A stretch of 48,213 bases of DNA from Ruminococcus flavefaciens (lineage in GTDB: Bacteria; Bacillota; Clostridia; Oscillospirales; Ruminococcaceae). Position numbers and translations under genes: made by a program. Below are positions 35,161 through 44,227 of the stretch, one piece after another. Below the pieces are notes generated by a model. The model had not been told where the DNA came from. It ran no database searches and was given only the letters and a program-made list of their open reading frames with translations. Position 1 is the stretch's first letter. Every line of letters starts with the position of its first letter. The stretch spans positions 101,763 to 149,975 of the forward strand of contig DBYI01000016.1 of assembly GCA_002310115.1 (NCBI GenBank), read 5' to 3'.

Positions 35161-35840
35161 TGAAGGTGTTTTTTTCAATACTTATTAGTGCGGGCCTCGG
35201 TTATTTTTTAGGAAGTCTCAATTTTTCTATCATTGTTGTTAGATTGATGACAGGTAGAGATATACGTGATATGGGAAGCAAAAATGCAGGTCTTACAAAT
35301 ACTTTGAGATGTGCTGGTAAGAGTTGCGCTCTTCTAACACTTATAGGAGACCTTTTGAAGGGCGTTATAGCAGTTGCACTTGCAAGACTATTCTGTCACC
35401 TTTTACAGGCAGGCTTAATGCCTGGAAACGATACTCACTACATAGGTTATATTGCAGGCTTTTTTGCGATAATAGGTCATGTTTTTCCAATCTATTATGA
35501 GTTTAAGGGAGGAAAAGGTGTGCTGGTAGGAGCTGCATCTTTTATAGCAGTTGATTACAAGGTATTTATAGCATTATTAGCGATATTTGTTGTTATGCTT
35601 GCACTTTCTAGATATGTTTCGCTTGCTTCCATTATTTCTACGGCGTATTGTCCGCTCGCGACTCTCCTTATGTCTTTAATTGTTGATGAATATTCTTTTG
35701 GCAGAAGCTTTTTATACATGCTTCTATCGATACCAATGGCTGCAATTGTCATCTGGATGCACCGTTCAAATATGCAGAGACTTATTGATGGAAATGAGAA
35801 TAAATTTTCATTTAACAGCATAGAAATAAGCAGAGACTGA
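35160..35840 (+). CDS. plsY: Acyl-phosphate:glycerol-3-phosphate acyltransferase PlsY
   Basis: PlsY makes lysophosphatidic acid in the membrane. The 226-residue protein has five to six membrane segments and the three conserved motifs in variant form: GSLNFS, GSKNAGLTNTLR and FKGGKGV. The start ATG shares one base with the der stop (TAATG). Confidence 0.94.
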   Translation: MKVFFSILISAGLGYFLGSLNFSIIVVRLMTGRDIRDMGSKNAGLTNTLRCAGKSCALLTLIGDLLKGVIAVALARLFCHLLQAGLMPGNDTHYIGYIAGFFAIIGHVFPIYYEFKGGKGVLVGAASFIAVDYKVFIALLAIFVVMLALSRYVSLASIISTAYCPLATLLMSLIVDEYSFGRSFLYMLLSIPMAAIVIWMHRSNMQRLIDGNENKFSFNSIEISRD

Positions 35841-35863
35841 TATAATGATAGGAGTTGATCGGA

Positions 35864-36856
35864 ATGGCAAATATAGTTATTCTTGGTTCTGGCGGTTTTG
35901 GACTAAGCTTGGCGATAATGGCTGAACACTGTGGAAAGCATAAGGTCACTGTATGGTCTAAATTTCAGTCAGAGATAGATGATATCCGTTCACACGGTGA
36001 GCACGTTCAGAAACTTCCAGGAGTGCCAGTATCTGAGAGTATTGCAATGACAAGCGATATTTCATGTGTAAAAGGCTGTGATATGCTGTTTTTTGGCATA
36101 CCGTCATCATTTGTTAGGGATGTTGCGAAGGCTGCAGCTCCTTATGTTGACAATAAAATGGTCATTGTCAATACAGGAAAGGGCCTTGAAGAGGATAGTC
36201 TGAAGACTCTTAGTGAGGTCATTTGCGAAGAGATTAAAACTAACAAAATGGTAGTACTTTCAGGACCTTCTCATGCTGAAGAGGTTGCAAGATGTGTTCC
36301 TACTACCATAGTTGCTGCTTCTCATAACCATGAGGCTGCTGAGTATGTTCAACGTGAGTTTGGTAACGAGTATCTTAGGATATACCTTAACGATGATGTT
36401 AAGGGATGTGAGATCGGCGGAGCTTTGAAGAATATAATTGCTCTATGTGTTGGTATCTGCGACGGATTGGGGTATGGTGACAATACAAAAGCTGCATTGA
36501 TGACTAGAGGAATACATGAGATTGCTCGTCTAGGAAAAGCTTGCGGAGCTGATACAGCAACTTTCAGCGGGCTTACTGGAATAGGTGATCTAATTGTTAC
36601 TTGTACCAGTATGCACAGCCGAAACAGACGTGCAGGTATTTTGATAGGGCAAGGAATAACTCCTGAAGAGGCTGTTGAACGTGTAGGCACTGTAGAAGGG
36701 TATTTTTGCTGTAAAGCAGCATATTCGCTCGCTAAGAAAATGGGAGTTTCAATGCCAATAACTGAACAGCTCAACGAAGTGCTTTTCAATGGTGGCGATG
36801 TTAGACTTGCTTTAGGTGCTTTAATGAACCGTCCGCTTAATTCTGAAGAAATATAG
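35864..36856 (+). CDS. gpsA: Glycerol-3-phosphate dehydrogenase [NAD(P)+]
   Basis: GpsA reduces dihydroxyacetone phosphate to glycerol 3-phosphate, the substrate of PlsY. The 330-residue protein has the Rossmann motif GSGGFGLSLA, VNTGKGLE, LSGPSHAEEVA, the catalytic-lysine region GGALKNIIAL and the LTGIGDLIVTC motif. AGGAG lies 9 bases before ATG 35864, which is better than the TTG at 35855. Confidence 0.97.
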   Translation: MANIVILGSGGFGLSLAIMAEHCGKHKVTVWSKFQSEIDDIRSHGEHVQKLPGVPVSESIAMTSDISCVKGCDMLFFGIPSSFVRDVAKAAAPYVDNKMVIVNTGKGLEEDSLKTLSEVICEEIKTNKMVVLSGPSHAEEVARCVPTTIVAASHNHEAAEYVQREFGNEYLRIYLNDDVKGCEIGGALKNIIALCVGICDGLGYGDNTKAALMTRGIHEIARLGKACGADTATFSGLTGIGDLIVTCTSMHSRNRRAGILIGQGITPEEAVERVGTVEGYFCCKAAYSLAKKMGVSMPITEQLNEVLFNGGDVRLALGALMNRPLNSEEI

Positions 36857-36886
36857 TATTATACACTAATCAAGAGGTGAGATTAA

Positions 36887-38425
36887 TTGATCAATATCTG
36901 TGATTACAGAGGACATATACGAAACTGGCGTGATCTTTGCAGTGAACTAAACATAAATAAAGAGCTTCCACGCGAAAACAGAGAAAAAGAAATAATCATC
37001 AGTGCATATAAAAAATGGGGAAAAGAAATGGCAAACCATTTTTACGGAATGTTTGCTTTTGCACTTTTCGATACCGATGAAAAAAAGTATTTCTGCCTTA
37101 GAGATCATTTCGGCACAAAGCCTTTCTATTATTATATTACAAATGATAATAGGCTTCTCTTCGGTACAAATATTCGAAAAATATTAGAAGAAGATGGGTT
37201 TGTTAAAGAGCTTAATGTTGATATGCTCCAGATATACATGACCCTTACCTATGTTGCAGGAGAAGATACTTTTTTCAAGGGTATCAAAAAGCTTATGCCA
37301 GGTCACTTATTAGAGTTCAAAGATGGCGTTTTAACGATTGAGCGCTACTGGAAACCTACATTTAGGCCTGACGAGTCTAAATCTCTTGATGAATGGGCAG
37401 GCGAGATACATGAGACATTAAAGAATATTTTCTCTGAAGTCAAGGACGATGATGAAATTGCGGAATCTTTTCTGTCAGGTGGAGTAGATTCATCCTATGT
37501 TCTTGCAATGTCAGACGCCAAAAGAGCAGATTCTTGCGGTTATGATGAAGAAAGATTCGATGAATCACGTGTTGCTGCAAAGACTGCAGAGCTCCTCAAT
37601 GTTAAGCACAGTGTGGCTAATATTCAGCCAAAGGATTTCTTTGATATAGTTCCTTACGTTATGTATAATATGGAGCAGCCTCTCGGAGACGCTTCAGCAA
37701 TAGTATTTACACTTGGATGCAAAGCTACTGCCGAACATACAAAGCTCTGTTATTCAGGAGAGGGGGCTGATGAGTTCTTTGGCGGATACAATATGTATCG
37801 TAATGCTGAACGTTACGGTGAAAATCTCAAAACTTTCTATGTTGGCAATACCAATATTATGAAAGAGGATGAAAAGCAAAAGATACTTAAGCATTATGAT
37901 CCAAATGTTTTGCCAATAAATATTGTCAAATATATTTATGATGAAACTGAGGGTCTTGATCCACTGACAAAGATGTCAGATGTAGATATCCAGATATGGC
38001 TTGAGGGTGATATTTACCTCAATGTTGATAAAATGAGTACATCTTTCGGACTTGAGATAAGAATGCCACTAACTGATCTCAGAATATTTGATATAGCTTC
38101 ACGTATGCCATCCAAATATAAGGTGAATGATGAAACGAATAAAGTTGCATTCAGAACGGCTGCTGCGAAGGTACTTCCTGAAGAGATAGCATTCAGAAAA
38201 AAGCTCGGATTTATCGTTCCAATAAGGATATGGCTCGCAGACGAGCGTTATAATGCAGATGTACGTACTAAGTTTAAGAGCGATATAGCTGCTAAGTTTT
38301 TTGATTTGAACGAGATAAATGCCATATATGATGATTATGTTGGTGGTAACTCTGACAACTGGCGCAAGGTATGGACTATATACACCTTCCTTGTCTGGTA
38401 TGAGGAATATTTTGTTAAAAGATAA
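36887..38425 (+). CDS. Asparagine synthase-like protein lacking the glutaminase nucleophile
   Basis: The 512-residue protein is an AsnB homologue. The synthetase domain has the PP-loop SGGVDSS (residues 197-203) and GEGADEFFGGY, expected to bind ATP and activate an acid. The N-terminal glutaminase domain begins late: its first residues, DYRGHIRNWRDL, align with the family's NGEIYNYREL region, and ARDHFG-like LRDHFGTKPFYYY follows. The MCGI start with catalytic Cys2 and about 70 residues are absent. Only 30 bases separate it from gpsA, so no missing exon-like start is hidden. The start is TTG 36887 with AAGAGGTGA upstream. It may use free ammonia or make a different amide. Confidence 0.88.
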   Translation: MINICDYRGHIRNWRDLCSELNINKELPRENREKEIIISAYKKWGKEMANHFYGMFAFALFDTDEKKYFCLRDHFGTKPFYYYITNDNRLLFGTNIRKILEEDGFVKELNVDMLQIYMTLTYVAGEDTFFKGIKKLMPGHLLEFKDGVLTIERYWKPTFRPDESKSLDEWAGEIHETLKNIFSEVKDDDEIAESFLSGGVDSSYVLAMSDAKRADSCGYDEERFDESRVAAKTAELLNVKHSVANIQPKDFFDIVPYVMYNMEQPLGDASAIVFTLGCKATAEHTKLCYSGEGADEFFGGYNMYRNAERYGENLKTFYVGNTNIMKEDEKQKILKHYDPNVLPINIVKYIYDETEGLDPLTKMSDVDIQIWLEGDIYLNVDKMSTSFGLEIRMPLTDLRIFDIASRMPSKYKVNDETNKVAFRTAAAKVLPEEIAFRKKLGFIVPIRIWLADERYNADVRTKFKSDIAAKFFDLNEINAIYDDYVGGNSDNWRKVWTIYTFLVWYEEYFVKR

Positions 38426-38434
38426 GATTAAAAT

Positions 38435-38465
38435 CAGCACCCTTGAAAGCGTATCAGGGGTGCTG
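38435..38465 (+). terminator. Hairpin between the asparagine synthase-like gene and the HD gene
   Basis: 8-bp stem CAGCACCC/GGGTGCTG plus three inner pairs (TGA/TCA). No T run follows (CGGTATTT), so termination would be weak; it may tune read-through to the HD gene. Confidence 0.5.
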
Positions 38466-38486
38466 CGGTATTTAAAGAGGGAAAAT

Positions 38487-39056
38487 ATGAATGCAAGAGA
38501 TTATCTTGAAATTTTACATATTGCTGAACGCTTGAAAGATACTCCTAGACACTGTATGACTTCAAATAGAAGAACTGAAAGCGTCGCAGAGCACAGTTGG
38601 AGAGTATCACTTATGGCTTTTCTTTTGAAGCATGAGTTTGATGATATTGATATGGATAAAGTGATTAAGATGTGCATTATTCATGACATGGGTGAATGTT
38701 TTACAGGTGATATTCCAACATTTGAAAAGACTGATTCAGACAGAAAAAACGAGGCTAGGTTGTTAACTAAATGGATAGATACTTTACCCAAAGAGTTAGC
38801 AGAGGAGTTTTCGATGCTTTTCGAGGAAATAAACAGGAAGAAAACAAAGGAAGCAATACTATTTAACGCTCTTGACAAACTTGAAGCTTTGATACAGCAT
38901 AATGAGTCACCCATTGATACATGGTCTGAACAAGAAATGAAATTTAATAAGTCATACGCTTTCGATGTTGTAGAATTTTCTGACTGGCTTACTGAACTAA
39001 GAAATGAAATTCTTGATGATACATTAAAAAAGCTGGAAACTATAGACAGTGTATAA
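38487..39056 (+). CDS. HD domain hydrolase (YfbR/HDDC2-like)
   Basis: The 189-residue protein has the metal-binding HD pattern: RTESVAEHSWRVS (first His), then IIHDMGECFTGDIP (HD pair) and a downstream Asp in NALDKLEAL. This arrangement is typical of the YfbR/HDDC2 group of 5'-deoxynucleotidases. AGAGGG precedes ATG 38487. Deoxynucleotide hydrolysis is inferred from family membership. Confidence 0.85.
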   Translation: MNARDYLEILHIAERLKDTPRHCMTSNRRTESVAEHSWRVSLMAFLLKHEFDDIDMDKVIKMCIIHDMGECFTGDIPTFEKTDSDRKNEARLLTKWIDTLPKELAEEFSMLFEEINRKKTKEAILFNALDKLEALIQHNESPIDTWSEQEMKFNKSYAFDVVEFSDWLTELRNEILDDTLKKLETIDSV

Positions 39057-39071
39057 TAAATATATTCAGAA

Positions 39072-39106
39072 CAGGTATGAGTGCATTAGTGCTCATACCT
39101 GTTTTT
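39072..39106 (+). terminator. Terminator after the HD gene
   Basis: Perfect 10-bp stem CAGGTATGAG/CTCATACCTG, 10-base loop, followed by five T. Confidence 0.92.
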
Positions 39107-39409
39107 AGCGTGCCATGGTATGGCACATTTCTTGCAGGTGTAAGCTCCGATACATGGAGTTATCAGCAAATGTAGGTAAATGTGGAGACATTTATTAAAA
39201 CATATAAAAAGCAGAAGACTTTTGTCGCGATTTGTAAGGCAAATGCAATGTTGAAGTGTTAACTTTGTATTAGGTTCTAAGATACTTGAGATAAAAACAA
39301 GGACCGCCCTATAAAACAGATACCCATATAGAAGTTTTGCCCCAAAGCACTTCAAAGTGCTTCGGGGCATTGTACTTTATACAACTGATAAGACAAATCA
39401 TAATTTAGA
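39107..39409. other. Intergenic region with hairpins, no gene seen
   Basis: About 300 bases between two converging genes. It holds a 7-bp palindrome GTGCCAT-GGT-ATGGCAC (39110-39126) and a long hairpin at 39338-39369 (TGCCCC/GGGGCA enclosing AAGCACTT/AAGTGCTT). The latter lies where the minus-strand GNAT transcript would end, but no T run follows it on that strand. I see no coding frame with a ribosome binding site. Confidence 0.5.
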
Positions 39410-39895
39410 TTATAATGTCTTTACCATATAGCCGCAAGTAAATGGAAAAAAATCGAATTTCATTGTGCCAATATGAGTAAAGCCTTTATCCTCGTACCAT
39501 TTTCGTAATATCTTATTCTCTTCAACGATTCCGATATTGATTTTAACGCACCCCATTTTTTTTGCTCGAATTATAGCATCATCTAACAATGCGGTACCGA
39601 TATTATTATGTCTATAATCGGGAAGGACACTTAGGTTATTCAGCTCACATTGATTATCTTCCTGCAAAAGTAAGGAATAATATCCAACTATTACCTTATT
39701 ATCCAAATAGTATGCAACCATTATTCTATGTTCATTATCCAATTGGTAGTACAGTCTATCGTCCGATATAGCGAATGCTGTAAATCGGGGTGCATTTTCT
39801 GAAGTGAATCCGAACTCATCAGCAACAGTCATAAAGCTGTCTTTAATAACAGAGACACAATTCGGTATATCACTTCGATCAATTTCCTTAATCAT
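39410..39895 (-). CDS. GNAT family N-acetyltransferase
   Basis: The 161-residue protein has the GNAT fold: LNNLSVLPDYRHNNIGTALLDDAI holds the acetyl-CoA loop (R-x-x-x-I-G-x-A), followed by INIGIVEENKILRKWYEDKGF. Substrate unknown. AGAGGTG lies upstream of the minus-strand ATG at 39895; an earlier in-frame start at 39934 is less likely. It stands alone between intergenic regions rich in inverted repeats. Confidence 0.88.
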   Translation of the reverse strand: MIKEIDRSDIPNCVSVIKDSFMTVADEFGFTSENAPRFTAFAISDDRLYYQLDNEHRIMVAYYLDNKVIVGYYSLLLQEDNQCELNNLSVLPDYRHNNIGTALLDDAIIRAKKMGCVKINIGIVEENKILRKWYEDKGFTHIGTMKFDFFPFTCGYMVKTL

Positions 39896-40167
39896 GTTTT
39901 TCACCTCTAAATTTCGATTTATGTTAGTTACCATTATAGCACCTCATCTATGCACTTTCAATAGAAACGCCATAGTACTTCTGACTTTGCATCAGAAATA
40001 CCATGGCTTAAAACTTCTATATCAGCGCCGCCCTTATTAAGCGATCCTTTTCGTACTTACTTGCATTTAGTACATGAATACTTTGGTTTGTTTTGATATA
40101 GCGTTGTATACCTGACCGGTATGTGCGTTTCAACGTGGATACAGAGGACTTCCCTCTCTATATCTTG

Positions 40168-40566
40168 TTATTTAAGATTTATTTTTGAATTAGCTTTTAA
40201 AGTGAATTTTTCTCCATAAACAATGAAGCGTTTATGAGTTCCTTCACCGATATCTCCGGCTTCGTCATAAGCCTTTACTAAAAATACCAGTTCTCTTCCG
40301 TTTATTTCAGTAAGTTCTGCTTCTGCACAGACCTTCATGTGGTTTGGAGTTGCTGAAATATGTCTTACATTTATTTCAGTACCAACAGAAGTCTCATCAT
40401 TTTCAAGATACTCCGATATACAATTACAGGCTGCTTTTTCCATAAGCATTATCATATCGGGAGTAGAGAACACTTCGAGGTTACCGCTTCCAACATTTTT
40501 AGCCAGATTCTTTTCGCTGATAGTCAGCTCGGATGTACCTGTTATTCCAATTTCAAGTTCTTTCAT
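40168..40566 (-). CDS. FlK-like hot-dog thioesterase
   Basis: The 132-residue protein matches the thioesterase group related to fluoroacetyl-CoA thioesterase FlK: VGSGNLEVFSTPDMIMLMEKAA, then SVGTEINVRHISATP, and IGEGTHKRFIV near the end. The threonine, glutamate and histidine expected at the FlK-type active site are visible in these blocks. The true substrate is probably a general acyl-CoA. It lies 12 bases behind the LTA-synthase-like gene on the same strand, with AGAGGTAG before its ATG, so the two form an operon. Confidence 0.85.
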   Translation of the reverse strand: MKELEIGITGTSELTISEKNLAKNVGSGNLEVFSTPDMIMLMEKAACNCISEYLENDETSVGTEINVRHISATPNHMKVCAEAELTEINGRELVFLVKAYDEAGDIGEGTHKRFIVYGEKFTLKANSKINLK

Positions 40567-40578
40567 ACTATCTACCTC

Positions 40579-42516
40579 TTAATTCTGAGTTGTCAGTTCG
40601 TCATCTGGTATCGGTGAGGGAGAGTACTCATCCATAACAACTCTGTCAATGGTAAGGATGTCAAGCTCCTCATCACGTGGAGTAGTGCTGCTATATTCGT
40701 CTGAATAAACCGGCTCTTTTTCCATAAAACCATTCATTTTTTCTATAAATGCATCTCTTGGAGCGTCAATGATATTGAATATTACATAGGGAATATAGAA
40801 AAATGATATTTCGTGATCTGGAACATTTGAAAAATCGGCATTATAGTTGCTCCAGAAGAAATATTTTTGTTGGTAAAGAGCCTTACAGTTTTCACCATTG
40901 AGACCAAGCATATTATAAACACTGGTTTCTCCTCGAAGTGAAGGGAAATGATCTCCAACAAAGAAAACTAGCGTTGGTTCGTCGATAGTTTTTAATTCAT
41001 TAAGAAATGCTTCAAGTCCGTCATAAGAATGACTTATCCATGTAAGATAATTAGTAAATTCATCGTCAGGATTTTCACCCTGATCATAAGGCTGATGGTT
41101 TTGCATAGTTGTCGTGTGCAGATAAATAGGTTGTTTTGAGGTTTTTATCTCCTTGATTATCTGTTCAAAAACAGTTGAATCATCGACATATGTTCCGAAA
41201 TGTTTTACTGGAACTGTAAAATCAGTTGTATTCTCATAATCATCGTGATAAATCATCTTGCGGAAACCGAAATGTCCATATATTTTTGATCTGCTGTAAA
41301 AATTGTTCTGAAAAGGGTGAACATAGATAGTATTGTATCCCCAACTTTTATAATACTGTGCAAGGGCAGGCTGTTCACGATCTGCAAGCTCACGCTGTGG
41401 CATATTCGGAGTATTTATTCCTCTTACAGGAAGACCGAATAAAAGCTCAAACTCTGAACGAACAGTCCAGCTTGCGTATGTAGGAGTAATAGCTATACCA
41501 CCTTTTCCCTCAGCAACAGCTTTATCAAATTTCTTGTAATATTTTTTGTCAATCTTCAACTCATCAAATACACGGAAATCGGCATTCGATTCGCTCATTA
41601 TCACAATAACATTTGGCTTTTTGCCTCCGTTGAAATCTTCCTGATCATCAACGGTTACATTCATTATCTCGTCAATATATGCTTCACTGTAATCTTTTGG
41701 AACGACAAGTCTGTTTGAATAGCTTTCTGACGCTGTTTGTAATATGAATGCTAGAAAACGGTTATGTTCGAATTTTTCATTTAAAATAAAAGTATTTGTA
41801 GCTATTTTTGTGTCAATGGCAAACGCTTTGTATACTGGAGTGTAAAAAGAAGGGAGTACTATGAGTGCAGCAACTGATATAACTGAAGCACAGGCAAAAG
41901 CTGCTCGTTTCATAGGTGTTGAATTGATCTTGGGATTGAAATATACAGAAAGAAGAATAAACGCAATAACGATGAGATAATAGGTGATAAGCCTTGGCGT
42001 AATTTTGATATATGCAAATGAAGATAAGCTTTTTACGCTTCTTAACAGTTTCATATCAGATAATATGAGATGGTTTCCGTTTGTTCCATATTTGAAAAGC
42101 TCAGTTGTACTTAGAGCCATATATATGAAGCTGTGGATTAGCATAGCGACCCAGCCTTTTTTAAATATGGAAATGATAAACGTAAATAAAATAGCTGTTA
42201 AAAGAATGTCAAAAATTATTACAGTTGGTCTTCCAACTATGAATTTAAAGAAAGACGAAACATATTTTCCCTGATTGATTTCAGCCATGGAACATATGAA
42301 AACTGGGAAAATAAAAAGAAGAAAAGAATTGAATCTTGAATACTTTGAGGAATTTGCAGCTCTTTTCTCATTAAATTTCTTAAGTTTTTTAAAATGCACT
42401 TTCTTCTCAAGGCCAGCTGTTTCGGGGGCTTCTATTTTTGAATTGACATCCGCCATTAAAATTTTATCAGTTTTTACAGCAGATGTTTCAGCACTGATTG
42501 CTGACTTCTTTTCCAT
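40579..42516 (-). CDS. LTA synthase family phosphoglycerol transferase-like protein
   Basis: The 645-residue protein has a charged N-terminal tail, five membrane helices (about 60-225) and an extracellular sulphatase-fold domain. Catalytic landmarks fit LtaS: VIVIMSESNADF (metal-binding Glu), TPTYASWTVRSEFELLFGLP with the nucleophile Thr in the place of the GGGTANTE motif, HPFQNNFYSRSKIYGHFGF, and VGDHFPS (metal-binding Asp-His). It should transfer phosphoglycerol from phosphatidylglycerol to an envelope polymer. The N-terminal 50 residues are rich in Lys, Glu and Ala. The minus-strand ATG at 42516 follows AAGGATG. Downstream is the thioesterase. Confidence 0.88.
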   Translation of the reverse strand: MEKKSAISAETSAVKTDKILMADVNSKIEAPETAGLEKKVHFKKLKKFNEKRAANSSKYSRFNSFLLFIFPVFICSMAEINQGKYVSSFFKFIVGRPTVIIFDILLTAILFTFIISIFKKGWVAMLIHSFIYMALSTTELFKYGTNGNHLILSDMKLLRSVKSLSSFAYIKITPRLITYYLIVIAFILLSVYFNPKINSTPMKRAAFACASVISVAALIVLPSFYTPVYKAFAIDTKIATNTFILNEKFEHNRFLAFILQTASESYSNRLVVPKDYSEAYIDEIMNVTVDDQEDFNGGKKPNVIVIMSESNADFRVFDELKIDKKYYKKFDKAVAEGKGGIAITPTYASWTVRSEFELLFGLPVRGINTPNMPQRELADREQPALAQYYKSWGYNTIYVHPFQNNFYSRSKIYGHFGFRKMIYHDDYENTTDFTVPVKHFGTYVDDSTVFEQIIKEIKTSKQPIYLHTTTMQNHQPYDQGENPDDEFTNYLTWISHSYDGLEAFLNELKTIDEPTLVFFVGDHFPSLRGETSVYNMLGLNGENCKALYQQKYFFWSNYNADFSNVPDHEISFFYIPYVIFNIIDAPRDAFIEKMNGFMEKEPVYSDEYSSTTPRDEELDILTIDRVVMDEYSPSPIPDDELTTQN

Positions 42517-42792
42517 CAATGATCATCCTTCGCTAAATTGGTTAGAATTAGTATTTAAATTATCAATTACATTATAAATATATCATAATAAAGCTTAAAA
42601 TTCAAGTTGTGGGTGAAATTATCATCGTTTATTCATGAAATTCAGCGGTTTAGTAATAGTATACTGTTATAAGTGAGTTAATTTGTGCATTTTGTGGTTT
42701 TGTGTTTTCTTTAATTATTAAGATAGAAAGTCTTTTCTTGCAGATTATTTTTATATTAGGATAATAATATTATTTTTAGCTGCTTTTAGGCG

Positions 42793-43497
42793 TTATATTA
42801 CCATTCCGCCGTTTACTGCCAATATCTGACCAGTTATGTATTCTGCTTTGTCTGATGCAATAAAAGCTACAGCTTCAGCAATATGTTTTGGAGTTCCAAA
42901 TATACCAAGTGGTATTTCTTCTCGTATCATTTCAAGTTCTTCTTCAGTGAAACGATTATTCATTTCCGTCATTATAAAGCCTGGAGCGATACAGTTTACT
43001 CTTATGCCAGATGGTGCTACTTCCTTTGCGAGTGCCTTCGTAAATCCTATAAGTCCAGCTTTTGAAGCTGAATAATCAACCTCACAGGAAGCTCCGCATT
43101 GTCCCCACATGGATGATATGTTAATTATATTTCCACTTTTTGCTTTTATCATTTCATGTAGAACTGTTCTAGCACAATTCATAGCGCCTCTTAGATTGGT
43201 GTCAAGTATTTTGTCAGCTTTTTTGTTAGAAATAGAAGTGAATAGATCTATTTCAGAAATTCCTGCATTGTTTACAAGCAGGTCTACACGACCAATATCG
43301 TTTATAGCTGAAACAACAGCATTATTGTCTGAAACATCGAAACATACAGCTATTCCTCCGATTTCAGTAGCAAGCTTTTCGGCTTTGTCTTTAGAATGAG
43401 CATAGTTAACATATACAGAATATCCTTCATTTGCTAGCTTTTTGCAGATAGCTTCTCCTATTCCTCCGCATCCGCCTGTAACAAGTGCTTTGTTCAT
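42793..43497 (-). CDS. SDR family oxidoreductase (FabG-like)
   Basis: The 234-residue short-chain dehydrogenase has the cofactor motif TGGCGGIG (residues 7-14), NNAGI, the catalytic Ser in INISSMWG and YSASK, and the family end ITGQILAVNGGMVI. It resembles 3-oxoacyl-ACP reductase but is isolated from other fatty acid genes, so the substrate is open. AAGGAG lies upstream of the minus-strand ATG. A TATAAT on the minus strand (43530-43535) may be its -10 box. Confidence 0.9.
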   Translation of the reverse strand: MNKALVTGGCGGIGEAICKKLANEGYSVYVNYAHSKDKAEKLATEIGGIAVCFDVSDNNAVVSAINDIGRVDLLVNNAGISEIDLFTSISNKKADKILDTNLRGAMNCARTVLHEMIKAKSGNIINISSMWGQCGASCEVDYSASKAGLIGFTKALAKEVAPSGIRVNCIAPGFIMTEMNNRFTEEELEMIREEIPLGIFGTPKHIAEAVAFIASDKAEYITGQILAVNGGMVI

Positions 43498-43567
43498 ATC
43501 TTACTCCTTAAAGAAAAGATTTATTTTATATTATAGCATATATCATGATAAAAATCCAGTATGATAC

Positions 43568-43596
43568 TTGCAATTAAAACAAATTCATGTTAAAAT
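43568..43596 (+). promoter_or_regulatory. Promoter of the DUF896-cdd operon
   Basis: TTGCAA (43568-43573), 17-base spacer, TAAAAT (43591-43596), about 30 bases before the first gene. Confidence 0.65.
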
Positions 43597-43626
43597 AAAA
43601 CTATATTTTTCATGGGAGTGTTAGTT

Positions 43627-43830
43627 TTGGATCAGAAAAAAATTGATCGTATCAATGAGCTTGCTCATAAAGCGAAGAAAGAAGGACTGACAGAAGCTGA
43701 AAAGGCAGAGCAGACCGAGCTAAGAAACGAATATAGACGTGCAGTCACAGGTAATCTTGCAGCTCAGCTTGAGAATACATACATTATGACGCCAGATGGT
43801 AAGAAACGCAAAATTGGCAAGGGAAGGTGA
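43627..43830 (+). CDS. DUF896 family protein (YnzC-like)
   Basis: A 67-residue helical protein beginning DQKKIDRINELAHKAKKEGLT after the start, the DUF896 signature, with EKAEQTELRNEYR behind it. Function is not known; the family is widespread in Firmicutes. I chose TTG 43627 because GGGAGTG ends 6 bases before it and family members start here; ATG 43612 would add five residues with no ribosome binding site. Confidence 0.9.
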   Translation: MDQKKIDRINELAHKAKKEGLTEAEKAEQTELRNEYRRAVTGNLAAQLENTYIMTPDGKKRKIGKGR

Positions 43831-43834
43831 TTGC

Positions 43835-44227
43835 GTGAGTAATGATGAACTCTTTCAAGCTGCTGTAAAGGCAGCAGGAATGGCTTATTCTAAGTATTCT
43901 GGTTTTTCTGTTGGAGCGGCTCTTCTTACTGATGATGGTAAGCTTTTCACTGGATGTAATATCGAAAATGCCTCATATTCATTAACTAACTGTGCTGAAA
44001 GAACTTCTATATTTAAGGCAGTATCCGAAGGGTATGTTAAATTTGTTGCAATAGCAATTGCAGGTAGTATCGATAAGGACTTCTCGAAGCCGTGTTATCC
44101 TTGCGGTGCCTGTTTACAGGTTATGAGTGAATTTTGTGGAAATGACTTGAAAATAGTACTTTCTGACGGTGTGTATAAACTTTCCGATTTTTTACCAAAG
44201 CGCTTCTCCGAGGAAAGCATGAAATGA
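43835..44227 (+). CDS. cdd: Cytidine deaminase
   Basis: The enzyme converts cytidine and deoxycytidine to uridine forms. The 130-residue protein shows the zinc motifs CAERTSIFKAV (C-A-E) and PCYPCGACLQVMSEF (P-C-x-x-C), plus YSKYSGFSVGAALLT and GCNIENASY. The start is read as GTG 43835, 4 bases after the DUF896 stop, with GGGAAGG upstream. Its TGA overlaps the ATG of the next gene. Confidence 0.95.
   Translation: MSNDELFQAAVKAAGMAYSKYSGFSVGAALLTDDGKLFTGCNIENASYSLTNCAERTSIFKAVSEGYVKFVAIAIAGSIDKDFSKPCYPCGACLQVMSEFCGNDLKIVLSDGVYKLSDFLPKRFSEESMK

Noticed and set aside
39107..40167. GNAT gene as a small mobile cassette flanked by inverted repeats
   Set aside because: Imperfect palindromes lie on both sides (39110-39126 and about 39974-40008), but they do not form matching terminal repeats or target duplications.
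42517..42792. Possible small gene or RNA between the LTA-synthase-like and SDR genes
   Set aside because: About 275 AT-rich bases with no ribosome binding site plus frame and no stable hairpin that I can see.
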